Assembly (NCBI GenBank): GCA_034178815.1
Contig: JAXFQS010000142.1
Span: forward strand, 1-10,464
DNA: 10,464 bases
DNA from: JAXFQS01 sp034178815
Lineage (GTDB): Bacteria; Verrucomicrobiota; Kiritimatiellia; RFP12; DVOR01
Direction of reading: 5' to 3'
Below the pieces are notes generated by a model. The model searched no databases. It was not told where the DNA came from and saw only the letters and a program-made list of their open reading frames with translations. This document shows positions 1-7,997 of this stretch, piece after piece (position 1 is the first letter of the stretch; each line of letters starts with the position of its first letter). Made by a program: the position numbers and the translations under genes.

Positions 1-112
1 CAGCCCCCTGCCGTCCCCATACAAATTTTGTCCAAAATGTAAAACGACGAGTGCCCGTCACATGATGGGCGCAGATCGCTAGATGTTAGATTGCGTTATG
101 CAGGCAACTTCT

Positions 113-3100
113 CTAGGGATTCTCAGGCTCGGAGGCTGTGCTAATGCTGACACGATCGAATTCGACTGATTCCGACAAGTGCAGTTTTGGACAGTCAAAA
201 AAGAGTTGCTCGTTGTGCTCCTCACACCAAGGGAAATCGACGGGCGCTTCGATGCCGTCCACGAGCAACTGACTTATGCGTTTGCCGTAGCCATTGGCTC
301 TAACGGTAAACTTGATTTCGTGCCACTTCTCGCGCTGGACGGTCTGATTGCGAGGCGAAATCTTTGTTCGGTGTTTCGGTTCCCACTTGGAGCCATTGCT
401 GTCCAGTCGTTGGCGATAGGAGACCGTTCCGTAGAATTGCCCGGCTAAACGGTTCGAAGAGCGAGGTGAAGTGCCGATTTCGATTTTCACGCCCTTCGAC
501 ATCTCCAAACTGAGGATTTTCCCAAACGGTGCTTGTTTCGGATTTTTGGCGTAGCGGAAGCGAATCGAAAGGGTGAGTACATCGACAGGCCTGCCGGCTG
601 GCCACTTTCCCGAGAGGTCGATGGGGTTCCGCTCTGTCTCGTCAAGGGGAATACAGTCAAAGAGAATCAGCAGCGGGAAATCTTTCGAGGCGGAAGTAGC
701 CGTTTCCACCTCGTATGCGCCCGCATCCGTTGCAACTCCCTTCAAGCGCTTTTCGCCGGCCAAATCTCGCTCCTGAGCCCCCCTCGGCGTCAACTTGGCG
801 AAGCCCACGGCTGGGGAATCCTTGGAGGGTCTGAAACTTCCGGTCTCAAAGCGTGGATCCACATCAATTAAAGTTCCCGCTCCGCGGGAAATCCCCCGTA
901 CGGAGTTGCGCCAAAAGATGCATCCTTCAACGGTATTGTTGTCATCCAGCCCAGCAAATCCTCCGGCTTCCGGCGCACGGTTATCAACAAACGTTGAAAA
1001 CCGAATCGAACTCCAATAGGCTCCGCCAGCAACGCACTCAGCCCGGTTGGACACCACAAGGCAGTTCCGAACTTCGCCATCCTGAGTGAAAATGGCACCG
1101 CCGTTGCGTCGCGCACGATTGCCCAAGAAGGTAGACCGATCGGCATTGCCGAAATACATTGCTCCGGCATCGCGTCCTGCCTGATTCCCGGAGAGGTGGC
1201 ATCCAAAGAGTTTCGAGAAGGCAACCGCTCCGCCGTCAAAGTCGCACCTATTGTCCTCGAAGCGACAGTCAAGACCAGTAGAGAACACCAGTGCACCGCC
1301 ACACTTCGTAGCGTGGTTTAGGGTGAACCGGCACCGCTCCGCCAAGCCATAAGCCAAGGCTCCGCCATATTGGGCTTCGCCGTTGGAAAAATGGCAGTCT
1401 CGGTAAGTGCCGCCAATGGCCAGCCCCCCACGGTTGCGGTGAAACCGGGTTCGCCCAGCCTGCCCGTTACGGAGGGTGAACCCTTCCAAGACCGTATTAG
1501 TCTGCGCTCCCATCGGCCCGAATGGGCAGGCCGTGAGTTGGGCGCAACGCTGGGTCGTTGCGCCATCAATGATGGTTTCATCGGCCCCCTTTTCCGCGCG
1601 AATGACCAAATAAGCGTTTGAGGATACAATGGGTGAATAGATGCCCGGCGCAACCACAATCGTGTCGCCTGGACTCGCCGCGTCGATGGCCGCCTGGATA
1701 GTCTTGAACTGCTCTTTGGGCCCGACTCGGCGAGTCTGACCTGGCGTGGTCGGTTTCGGGGGGGATGGCGGCAACAGAACAGGGGACGGCACGGGCCCAT
1801 CTACCGCGAGGATTCCATATTCAAGCGGTTTTAGTGACAACGCTACAGTTCCCTTTTGCATAGGGAAGTCTCTTCCGGCGAAAGCCGCACGGGCCAGACG
1901 ATTGGATTGCGCGGCGCCTCTCCACTCGACCACCGCTGTTGCCGCAGGGCCGTTTGTTGCCGGGTTGACTACAATCATATAGCGGGTTCCAAGGTCTGGA
2001 TCCTGGCAACTCATACCGTGAATGCCGTTCGTGACAAAGTAGTCGGAACTTGTACTGTTGAGCAAGGCGGGGGCAATGGCCCTGAACCGTCCAATGAGTA
2101 TGGGAAAATCCTTTCGGTGGCTGTTGTTGCGGATGCCGACGCCTAGCGTTCCCCCTCCGGATTGGCTCCAGCAATACCAGAATATGCCCCGCGAACGGTG
2201 GCAAAGCGCCAAATGCGTCATGGCCAACCACTCTTCGTGCGTCTCCATCAGGTGGCTTTGCGGGATACAGATGAGCGGGTTTCGATCACCGCAAACCGCG
2301 TAGGCCTTATCCATCCATCGGGCGACGATTTCCGGGGTATCCCAGGTGTGCGGGTAGGGATCCGGCGCGAAGACATCTGCCATTACTCCAAACCGGTCGA
2401 AGAGGCTGGGCGTACAGGAGACGAGGTAGGTCGGGTGTGTTTTGTCAAACCGGTGAAAATCCCTGTTGAGCGCTTCTCCTTTGGGTATGTCGGCTTCGCC
2501 CGGTTCGTCCAGCAGATACCATTGCATCAGTCCGGGGTTGTGGGCGTAGTGGTTGACGCAGCCCTGGTTGCTGAATTGAAATGGTTGGAAAACGACCCTG
2601 CAGCCTCTTTCGAAAGCGGCCGTGATGCTCCGGCTCCATTCCCACCCGAACTGGTTGATCATATTGATGCCGGTTGCCATCGCCTCGTCATATTGCGCGG
2701 GGGTGACATGGTAGAGCCCCAGCGGCAGGAAGGGCTCCTCGTCCACAATGAAGTTCAAGTCCTCGTCGATGCAGGTGAGCCCCGGTGTCGGGGGAAGAAT
2801 CTCAACCTGCACCTCATCCGTGGCAAGGACTTTTCCGGCAGGGGAGATGAGCCTTCCTTTGATGGAATAGACGGCGGGAGGAAGATCGAGCGGAATGTGC
2901 GCACGGCTTCTAAAGCCACCGACCTGTGCCGGCATTTCTTCGTGCCCGACGACTTTACCTTCGCTGACTGTCTCGAGGATGACTTTTGCTCCGTTGACCT
3001 GCTCATCGATGGGGGAAATTGTCGAGAAGAATTCGATCCGGTCGAAACGCCGCCCAGGCGAGAGAAGATTCCTGTAGCGGGTTGAACCGATTTCAAATAG

Positions 3101-4042
3101 ATTCCGTATGCGCACCTCACGGTCGAAGAGGACGGCATCCTTGCCAGCGCAGCGCAACGCCAAACGAAAGCGTTGGACTCCACGGCGAAGGATGGCAGGA
3201 TGTATGGTCAATTGTTTGCTGGTTTGAGGTGGGATCGTGGCCGAGACTGTCTGCGATTCATTGAAGACCAGTTCAACTACCCTAGGCTCGTGGCCCTCGT
3301 TTCGCACCTCTACAGAGAAGGTGTTTCGTCCAGCCGAGGGAGTATCAATGACTGGGGCGGCGATGGAGAGCCGATTGGCAAAGAGCATAGCATTGGCCCT
3401 CAAGTTCCGAATGAGCCCCGTCGTATCGCCCTGATGCTGGGAGTTGGCCAAGATAACGCCGTCGCCATAGCGCGCAACCGCCATACCACAGGCTCCACTT
3501 GCCGCGTGCGGGCAGTCAAAGACCACTTGCCAAAGTGTGCCTGACGGACAACTCAAGTGGCCCCAAAAGCCTCCACAGACCAACTTCTGAGGCTGATTGA
3601 CGAGCGAATGGTCGAGCACGACCTTCCTTGGCTTATACTGGCATCCGCCGCATTTGAGTTCGAGTTTAGGGTCAATGTCCCTGAGCCAAGCCAGCCTTTG
3701 GGGATAAACCGCGTCGTGCAAGAAGAAACACCCCCCGCGCTTGAGCCAGGCCCGCAAACGATTCACCCCATTGGTTGCCCGACCGGCAAACTCGGTCGGC
3801 ACCAGGAGCATATCGCACGAGTCCAGTTTCTCCCATGCTACTCCACTCTCCACCTCTTCCGGTGTGGCGTAGACGGCACGAATCCCCAATTGGGCAATTT
3901 GGTGGTCATAGGCGCGTGAGATGCCCGGATTCTTGCCCGAAGTGGCGGGAAGCACTAGGGCGGTGAAGATGGGGTCTGGCTTGGCGAAGATTGCGGCGGT
4001 CGCCAAGAGGGCTAACCCCACGGCGCTGGCTGTTCGAGACAT
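113..4042 (-). CDS. Large secreted multidomain protein: GATase-like, TIM-barrel hydrolase-like, Pmp-like beta-helix, LamG-like (1309 aa)
   Basis: Residues 1-20 form a signal peptide (SRTASAVGLALLATAAIFA, then KP), so the product is exported. About 25-226 resembles class I glutamine-amidotransferase-like/ThuA-type domains (CDMLLVPTE, RAWLKRGGCFFLHD, YGDGVILANSQ). About 235-420 looks like beta-sandwich. About 425-670 resembles a TIM-barrel glycoside hydrolase: QWYLLDEP (D512, E513) is a plausible acid/base site, and DVFAPDPYPH and FWYCWSQ are typical strand ends. A Pro-rich linker (751-768) precedes a right-handed beta-helix (about 772-1112) opening with FKTIQAAIDAASPGDTI and closing with a DPRF...SPAVG...DAGAYE cap. 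The last 190 residues look LamG/concanavalin-like. The start has GAGGTAGG upstream, 7 bp after the stop of the preceding gene. Substrate unknown; polysaccharide processing is inference. No clear sorting or anchor signal is seen at the C-terminus. Confidence 0.85.
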   Translation of the reverse strand: MSRTASAVGLALLATAAIFAKPDPIFTALVLPATSGKNPGISRAYDHQIAQLGIRAVYATPEEVESGVAWEKLDSCDMLLVPTEFAGRATNGVNRLRAWLKRGGCFFLHDAVYPQRLAWLRDIDPKLELKCGGCQYKPRKVVLDHSLVNQPQKLVCGGFWGHLSCPSGTLWQVVFDCPHAASGACGMAVARYGDGVILANSQHQGDTTGLIRNLRANAMLFANRLSIAAPVIDTPSAGRNTFSVEVRNEGHEPRVVELVFNESQTVSATIPPQTSKQLTIHPAILRRGVQRFRLALRCAGKDAVLFDREVRIRNLFEIGSTRYRNLLSPGRRFDRIEFFSTISPIDEQVNGAKVILETVSEGKVVGHEEMPAQVGGFRSRAHIPLDLPPAVYSIKGRLISPAGKVLATDEVQVEILPPTPGLTCIDEDLNFIVDEEPFLPLGLYHVTPAQYDEAMATGINMINQFGWEWSRSITAAFERGCRVVFQPFQFSNQGCVNHYAHNPGLMQWYLLDEPGEADIPKGEALNRDFHRFDKTHPTYLVSCTPSLFDRFGVMADVFAPDPYPHTWDTPEIVARWMDKAYAVCGDRNPLICIPQSHLMETHEEWLAMTHLALCHRSRGIFWYCWSQSGGGTLGVGIRNNSHRKDFPILIGRFRAIAPALLNSTSSDYFVTNGIHGMSCQDPDLGTRYMIVVNPATNGPAATAVVEWRGAAQSNRLARAAFAGRDFPMQKGTVALSLKPLEYGILAVDGPVPSPVLLPPSPPKPTTPGQTRRVGPKEQFKTIQAAIDAASPGDTIVVAPGIYSPIVSSNAYLVIRAEKGADETIIDGATTQRCAQLTACPFGPMGAQTNTVLEGFTLRNGQAGRTRFHRNRGGLAIGGTYRDCHFSNGEAQYGGALAYGLAERCRFTLNHATKCGGALVFSTGLDCRFEDNRCDFDGGAVAFSKLFGCHLSGNQAGRDAGAMYFGNADRSTFLGNRARRNGGAIFTQDGEVRNCLVVSNRAECVAGGAYWSSIRFSTFVDNRAPEAGGFAGLDDNNTVEGCIFWRNSVRGISRGAGTLIDVDPRFETGSFRPSKDSPAVGFAKLTPRGAQERDLAGEKRLKGVATDAGAYEVETATSASKDFPLLILFDCIPLDETERNPIDLSGKWPAGRPVDVLTLSIRFRYAKNPKQAPFGKILSLEMSKGVKIEIGTSPRSSNRLAGQFYGTVSYRQRLDSNGSKWEPKHRTKISPRNQTVQREKWHEIKFTVRANGYGKRISQLLVDGIEAPVDFPWCEEHNEQLFFDCPKLHLSESVEFDRVSISTASEPENP
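905..1429 (-). repeat. About seven 22-residue (66-nt) beta-helix coils encoded within the large secreted protein
   Basis: Residues 872-1046 repeat with a period of 21-24 residues, mostly 22. GGA-like triplets start at 872, 893, 915, 937, 959, 981, about 1006 and 1027. Between them lie FxxN motifs (F906/N909, F928/N931, F972/N975, F1018/N1021, F1043/N1046), several preceded by Cys. Alternating FxxN and GGA[ILV] is the signature of chlamydial polymorphic membrane protein repeats. The same spacing is also found in other secreted beta-helix proteins of PVC bacteria, so this shows fold rather than autotransport. No autotransporter beta-barrel follows. Confidence 0.75.
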
Positions 4043-4048
4043 AGACGG

Positions 4049-4056
4049 CCTACCTC
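4049..4056 (-). promoter_or_regulatory. Ribosome binding site for the 1309-aa protein
   Basis: GAGGTAGG on the minus strand lies 6 nt before the ATG at 4042 and overlaps the TAG stop (4052-4050) of the preceding reading frame. It supports the chosen start and suggests coupled translation within one operon. Confidence 0.6.
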
Positions 4057-4883
4057 AGCAAAAGGACAGTTGCGGGCTTCCGGTTTGCCACAAGCCATTG
4101 ATTAGCGGGGAGCGACAGGGAGAGCCCCAAGGGGCGAACGCCATTGGGGAAGTTCTTCGCATATTGGGTCTGAATCTCTTCCGAGAGTTCGCGCCACGGG
4201 GTGAAGTTCTCGGCAGATGCCATAAACTCCGCCCATCCAGAATCGGTTGGATCGATGAAGAATTGAGCCTGGTAGTTGTTCCACGAACCGAAAGCAGTGG
4301 CGGCAATGTTTGGGGGGCGGAAGGGCAGTGTGAATTGGCGAATGCCCGTGCAACCGCTGAAGGTGCCGCCCCCAATCTCAATCAAGACGCCCTCAAAGGT
4401 CACATTGGTCAGCGTGGTGACCTTTGAGAACGCAGAGCAGGAGATATTGCTCAGGGCTGGGCCGAATGTCGCGGAACCGATGGCTGTGCCTGCGAAGTAT
4501 GCCCCGTGGGCATACTGATTGGTGTAGAATGTGGCCGTCTGGGCAAACCCGAAGCGCAAATCGCCTTTGAGTTTGGGGCAGGTGTTGAATGTACTTGCGC
4601 CGATGAACTCGACGCTTTCGGGGACGAGCGGCTCCACGGTTTCCAGATTGGCACAGTTGGCGAATGGGCCTCGGTTAGCACCATTTGACCAAGATCCCTC
4701 GAGCCGCTTGAGACCGTTGGGCAGGCGAACGGTGACGAGGTTTGGATTGTCCACCAATGCCCCGGAGAGAATGCTGTAGATTGAATACGCTGTGGCATCG
4801 CCGTCGGCAATCGGTTTGGTGAGGTCGAGCAGTGGCATCAGGGGGTAGCCTGACAAGTCGCATATGGTCGAGGAACTGGGGTT
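4050..4883 (-). pseudogene. BspA-like leucine-rich 3' part of a frameshifted secreted-protein gene
   Basis: This is the downstream part of the gene that starts at 5977, now in the -1 frame relative to its 5' part. About 277 residues from NPSSSTICDLSGYPL onward read as BspA-type (LRR_5-like) material: CANLETVEPLVPESVEFIG, STFNTCPKL, CSAFSKVTTLTNVTFEG, GTFSGCTGIRQFTLP. The tail NFPNGVRPLGL...LPANQWL ends at TAG (4052-4050). The frame is open back to 5063, but codons upstream of about 4883 give Arg/His-rich junk, while the other frame gives good protein there. An ATG at 4838-4836 overlaps the TGA of the 5' part as TGATG, so a 262-residue fragment could be made by reinitiation, though no Shine-Dalgarno is visible. 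It lacks its own signal peptide, so alone it would stay in the cytoplasm. A sequencing error could also explain the break. Confidence 0.7.
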
Positions 4884-5977
4884 GAAATGGATAGACCGTT
4901 GTCGCCTGAGGTCGCATTCAAGAACCAGTAGCCGTCTGAGATGGTTTTGGTTGTGGGGTCGTAGAACCAGTCGAAGCGGAAGACGGGTGTGACGACGAGA
5001 GACTTCGAAACCGTTACCTGGATGGTTTGCGAGAGCCTGTCGGAGTCTGCCACATCGCCGCACCAGCCCAGAAATTCCGCTCCATCCGGGGCGGACGCGC
5101 TCAGCGTGACTTCGCTGCCGTCTGGATATTTCCCATCTATGGGGTCTGCACCAGAGAAGGTCACCTGAACACGGTCTTGGGGGAACGGGACAAGTAGCGG
5201 GTAAGTGATGATAGTTGGCGCTTCGAAGGGCGGGAAGTCTCCGACAGACTGAAAGTCGATGGAGGTGTGGCCGGGCATCGTCAAGGCTTGGTTGTTCGCG
5301 GTGATGTCCCGGGCGGTCTCGCTTCCGGTTTTATCATCCAAAGGCCAGTAACCCAAGCAGTCGGCGAAGGTAGTCGGGCGAGCCTGCATCAAGGCGGCGA
5401 TATCGCTGGCGTTTAGGGCTTTTGACCAAAGGGAGACCTCGGCCATAGCCCCAATGAAGATGGATGTCCATTCCGTGTAGCCTAGGGAGAAGGGTTTGGC
5501 AGCGAGGGTGATGGTCTTGGTGTCGGCAACCTCGCTGACCAGAGTGCCGTCGAGCCAAAGTTGGACAACCCCGTTATCTTTGTCGTAGACAGCGGTAAGG
5601 AAGTGCCATTGGCTGTCTTCCGGCGCAGGGCAGGAGGCAATGGTAAAGACTTTCCAATCTGTGCGCCTCTTGAAGTTGAACTCTTTGGTCTCGTAACTGT
5701 AGGTGACATAAAAGATGCCAATGGAGTCACCATTCTGTCCGGCCAAATAGCCGTCTGCCGTATAGCGCTCCATATCGGCGGCGGTGATTCGAACCCAGAA
5801 GGCGAGGGAGTAGGAACCATTCCCGGTCACCACGGGGGCGACCGAGACTGCTTTCTTCCCGACTCTATTGCAAACCAGCACATTTCGGGTTGTGCTCTCT
5901 TCGGCTGTGCCAGTCCAAGGGAGGCAACAGGCAGAGAGCAGAATAGCAGAGAGTAGAGGCAGGATTCGAGACTGCAT
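4838..5977 (-). CDS. Secreted or lipoprotein LamG-domain protein with InlB-type repeat (379 aa, 5' part of a frameshifted gene)
   Basis: The start ATG (5977-5975) has GGAG six bases upstream and begins a signal sequence, MQSRILPLLSAILLSACCLP. LSAC (14-17) fits a lipobox, so this may be a lipoprotein with Cys17 as the lipid site; ordinary signal peptidase I cleavage near TGTA is the alternative. About 45-215 is a LamG/concanavalin-like domain (SYSLAFWVRI, WHFLTAVYDKDNGVVQLWLDG, AEVSLWSKALNASDIAAL, GYWPLDD). About 262-335 matches divergent InlB B-repeat domains (GAEFLGWCGDV...VTPVF). YDPTTKTISDGYWFLNAT then leads into the BspA-like part, but translation ends after 14 out-of-context residues at TGA 4840-4838. 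Intact, the protein would be about 640 residues. An upstream in-frame ATG at 6064 would add 29 residues that look like non-coding leader. Likely role: surface adhesion or glycan binding (inference). Confidence 0.8.
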   Translation of the reverse strand: MQSRILPLLSAILLSACCLPWTGTAEESTTRNVLVCNRVGKKAVSVAPVVTGNGSYSLAFWVRITAADMERYTADGYLAGQNGDSIGIFYVTYSYETKEFNFKRRTDWKVFTIASCPAPEDSQWHFLTAVYDKDNGVVQLWLDGTLVSEVADTKTITLAAKPFSLGYTEWTSIFIGAMAEVSLWSKALNASDIAALMQARPTTFADCLGYWPLDDKTGSETARDITANNQALTMPGHTSIDFQSVGDFPPFEAPTIITYPLLVPFPQDRVQVTFSGADPIDGKYPDGSEVTLSASAPDGAEFLGWCGDVADSDRLSQTIQVTVSKSLVVTPVFRFDWFYDPTTKTISDGYWFLNATSGDNGLSISTPVPRPYATCQATP

Positions 5978-6547
5978 TGTCGGCTCCATTAAGAGTAAGG
6001 TAATGTCGTGCCGCCGCTCATTCTTTTGGCGGCTGGCGAACATACAATCATAAGGGTAGTGCAAAGGATGGAAGATGTCAAGTGCAAAACGAGCAAAGTG
6101 GATGAAATGTGCATAACTAATCTCCTTTGCAGGCTGCTACGATGCCAAGGGTATGCCATACTGTGAACGAGGAGATTCGGTTAATCCCGCGTTGACCTAT
6201 CGAAAAGGCCGCGCGCGTATGGTGTCAACGCAAGAAAGTTCTCGACAACAAGCCTCTCATCATACAGATTCCCGGGCTCACCCCCCGAGCCTCGCACCTC
6301 ACTGAGATAGGCGATGGCGTCGAACTGGATAAGAGGAGACTGTCACTTGTGCGCCATACGATGCCTAGGAGGTGTAACACATTCTCGCACAAGAAGGGGA
6401 CGAGACCGACTGAGGTTGCCGAAGAGGTGTGCTGAGAGACCGCGGCGCCCCATACGATCGATGCCTTGGCGATCAGGAAAGGCGCGGGAGGTAGAGATTG
6501 GCTTTGCCACGGGGGCGCGGCGGAAGGGAATTGACCGGATTGGCGGG
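5978..6547. other. 570-bp intergenic stretch without a convincing gene
   Basis: This lies between the end of the kinase gene and the start of the LamG gene, both on the minus strand. It holds the candidate promoter and leader hairpin of the LamG operon and three copies of CGATGCCNNGG (6140-6150, 6359-6369, 6459-6469). A plus-strand frame without a start codon is open from 6196 to about 6434, and a 50-codon ATG frame runs 6153-6305; neither resembles a known protein or has a ribosome binding site. No tRNA, no strong terminator for the kinase gene and no transposon ends were seen. Confidence 0.6.
6053..6081 (-). promoter_or_regulatory. Candidate sigma-70-type promoter for the two-gene secreted-protein operon
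   Basis: On the minus strand a perfect TTGACA (6081-6076) is followed, after exactly 17 nt, by TACCCT (6058-6053), a weak -10. TATGAT (6052-6047) is a better -10 by sequence, but it sits 23 nt from the -35. Either would give a leader of about 65-70 nt. That leader contains a GCCGCC/GGCGGC hairpin (6010-6015 with 6028-6033) before the start codon at 5977. Confidence 0.35.
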
Positions 6548-7939
6548 CTAGCGCGGAGCGACCTTGAAGTTGGCGATGGCAAAGCCGTTGAACTTATTGA
6601 CAAAGCCTTGGCCGGAGTGCTTGTAGACGAATTCGAGTTGGTGTTTGCCCTCGGGAATGTCATAGGAGGCAGACTGCCACAAAGCCCCGGGATTGGCGAT
6701 GTCGTTGAAATGCATCAGTTCCGTTTCGTCGCACGAAACGATGGCATCGCCCATGTATGTTGAGATGAGATAGTCGAAGGTGACCTTGCAGGGCCCGGCT
6801 ATCTGCGTGCGCAGATAGGAGGTTGACTTTCCCCTGCCTCCGCCGCCCGAAGCGACACAGGATTCGCGACCCAACGCATTGCCGTATTTGCTGACGCGCC
6901 AGGTGACATCTTCGCCCGGTTGGGATGGGATTCCACCGCTCTCCCAGTGTCGCAGGGGGTCGCCAAGCGCCGTGCCGATGGGGTTGCCGGCGCCCTTTCT
7001 GGTCGAGGAATTCGGAACAAAGGGAACGCGTGAGGCGCCGGCGGTGCGTCTCAGGATCAGGGCAGCAAGGATTCCGGCAATGGTCAACCCGAGTGCCGCC
7101 AAAACGCCCCTTCTGGAGCCTTTCCGGCTGTGGCGCTCTCGGACGGCGCGTGCCAGTTCCTCGATGCTATGGTAGCGGCATTGGGGGATGGAACTGGTCG
7201 CCCGGCTAATGATCCGTTCCCACTCGGAGGTAGGTTTGCCGCCGAAGCATTCGTTGGCGATGATGCCGAGCGCGTGTATGTCGGAGGCGGGGGAGATTGC
7301 GCCGCCGACGAACTGCTCAGGGGCGGCGTAGTGGGGCGTTCCGACGCCTACGGCCTTGCCGTCGACAAGGGTGACCGAGGTGCCGTCGTGGTGTGCATCG
7401 GGGGCGACCTGCTTGACCAGACCGAGGTCGATGAGCACCAAGTCCCCGTTCGCCCGGCGCATAATGTTCTGGGGTTTGATGTCGCGATGGACGAGCCCGT
7501 TTCGGTGCAGGGCGCCGACCGCAGTGCAGGTTTTGAAGAGGAACTCCGCCACTTCGGAATCGGTCGACGGCAAAGTCACGGGGTCGAGCAGTTCGATGGC
7601 GAAATAGAGGTGCCCGTGTGCCTCTCCGGCACCATAGAATCGGGGGAAGAAAGGGTAGGTGTTCTTCGAGAGGATGTGGGCCTCGCGCTCGAAGCGCTGG
7701 CGGGCAGTGGTGGTCTGCGAGGCACTCCGCCCGGCGACGGGAATGTGAACTTTTAGCGCGACGGGATGGTCCGGCTGGCTGGATTCCGCGCGGTAGACTT
7801 CACCGTTTCCGCCCTTCCCGAGGAAAGCCGTGATGCGCCACCGGCCGAAGACAGTCCCTACCGGAAAGGTCGCGACGGACAGGATGGGCCCGTGGCCCGC
7901 CAAGAACCGCTCCAAATCGCCAGTGTTGCAACACGCCAT
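6548..7939 (-). CDS. Membrane-anchored Hanks-type Ser/Thr protein kinase with beta-sandwich ectodomain (463 aa)
   Basis: This is an ATP-dependent protein Ser/Thr kinase by motif. It has a glycine loop GKGGNGEV (41-48), the ATP lysine in VALK (K63), a probable helix-C Glu (E86), catalytic HRDIKPQN (151-158, D153), DLG in place of DFG (171-173), APE (206-208) and the helix-F Asp in SDIHALG (D220). The C-lobe is short, ending near 270. One hydrophobic segment (about 279-297) followed by RR suggests a single-pass protein with the kinase inside. About 325-463 is an outer beta-sandwich like those repeated in secreted PVC proteins (GPCKVTFDYLIS, YDIPEGKHQLEFVYK, GFAIANFKV). It may bind a ligand and control kinase activity (inference). 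The frame extends upstream to 8116, but the start at 7939 has GGAGG nearby and removes a Cys/Arg/Trp-rich unlikely N-terminus. No partner phosphatase or substrate gene is adjacent. Confidence 0.88.
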   Translation of the reverse strand: MACCNTGDLERFLAGHGPILSVATFPVGTVFGRWRITAFLGKGGNGEVYRAESSQPDHPVALKVHIPVAGRSASQTTTARQRFEREAHILSKNTYPFFPRFYGAGEAHGHLYFAIELLDPVTLPSTDSEVAEFLFKTCTAVGALHRNGLVHRDIKPQNIMRRANGDLVLIDLGLVKQVAPDAHHDGTSVTLVDGKAVGVGTPHYAAPEQFVGGAISPASDIHALGIIANECFGGKPTSEWERIISRATSSIPQCRYHSIEELARAVRERHSRKGSRRGVLAALGLTIAGILAALILRRTAGASRVPFVPNSSTRKGAGNPIGTALGDPLRHWESGGIPSQPGEDVTWRVSKYGNALGRESCVASGGGGRGKSTSYLRTQIAGPCKVTFDYLISTYMGDAIVSCDETELMHFNDIANPGALWQSASYDIPEGKHQLEFVYKHSGQGFVNKFNGFAIANFKVAPR

Positions 7940-7997
7940 CGTGAAATTCCGCCTCCAGTCGAACCGAACCGGGCCGATACCCAAAAAAGACGGGCTC

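Noticed and set aside
17..42. AT-rich palindrome ATTTTGTCCAAAAT as an operator or terminator
   Set aside because: The 2-nt centre is too tight for an RNA hairpin and no gene starts nearby in the window.
53..70. Hairpin GCCCGTC/GATGGGC after the large secreted-protein gene as a terminator
   Set aside because: On the minus-strand transcript the stem has an A-C mismatch and a very small loop, and the T-rich stretch begins about 8 nt later and is short. At best a weak terminator.
2162..3085. 307-codon plus-strand open frame
   Set aside because: It lies wholly antisense inside the coding region of the 1309-residue secreted protein, and its translation matches nothing recognisable.
6153..6305. 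50-codon plus-strand small ORF
   Set aside because: No properly spaced ribosome binding site, no recognisable product, and it overlaps other equally open frames.
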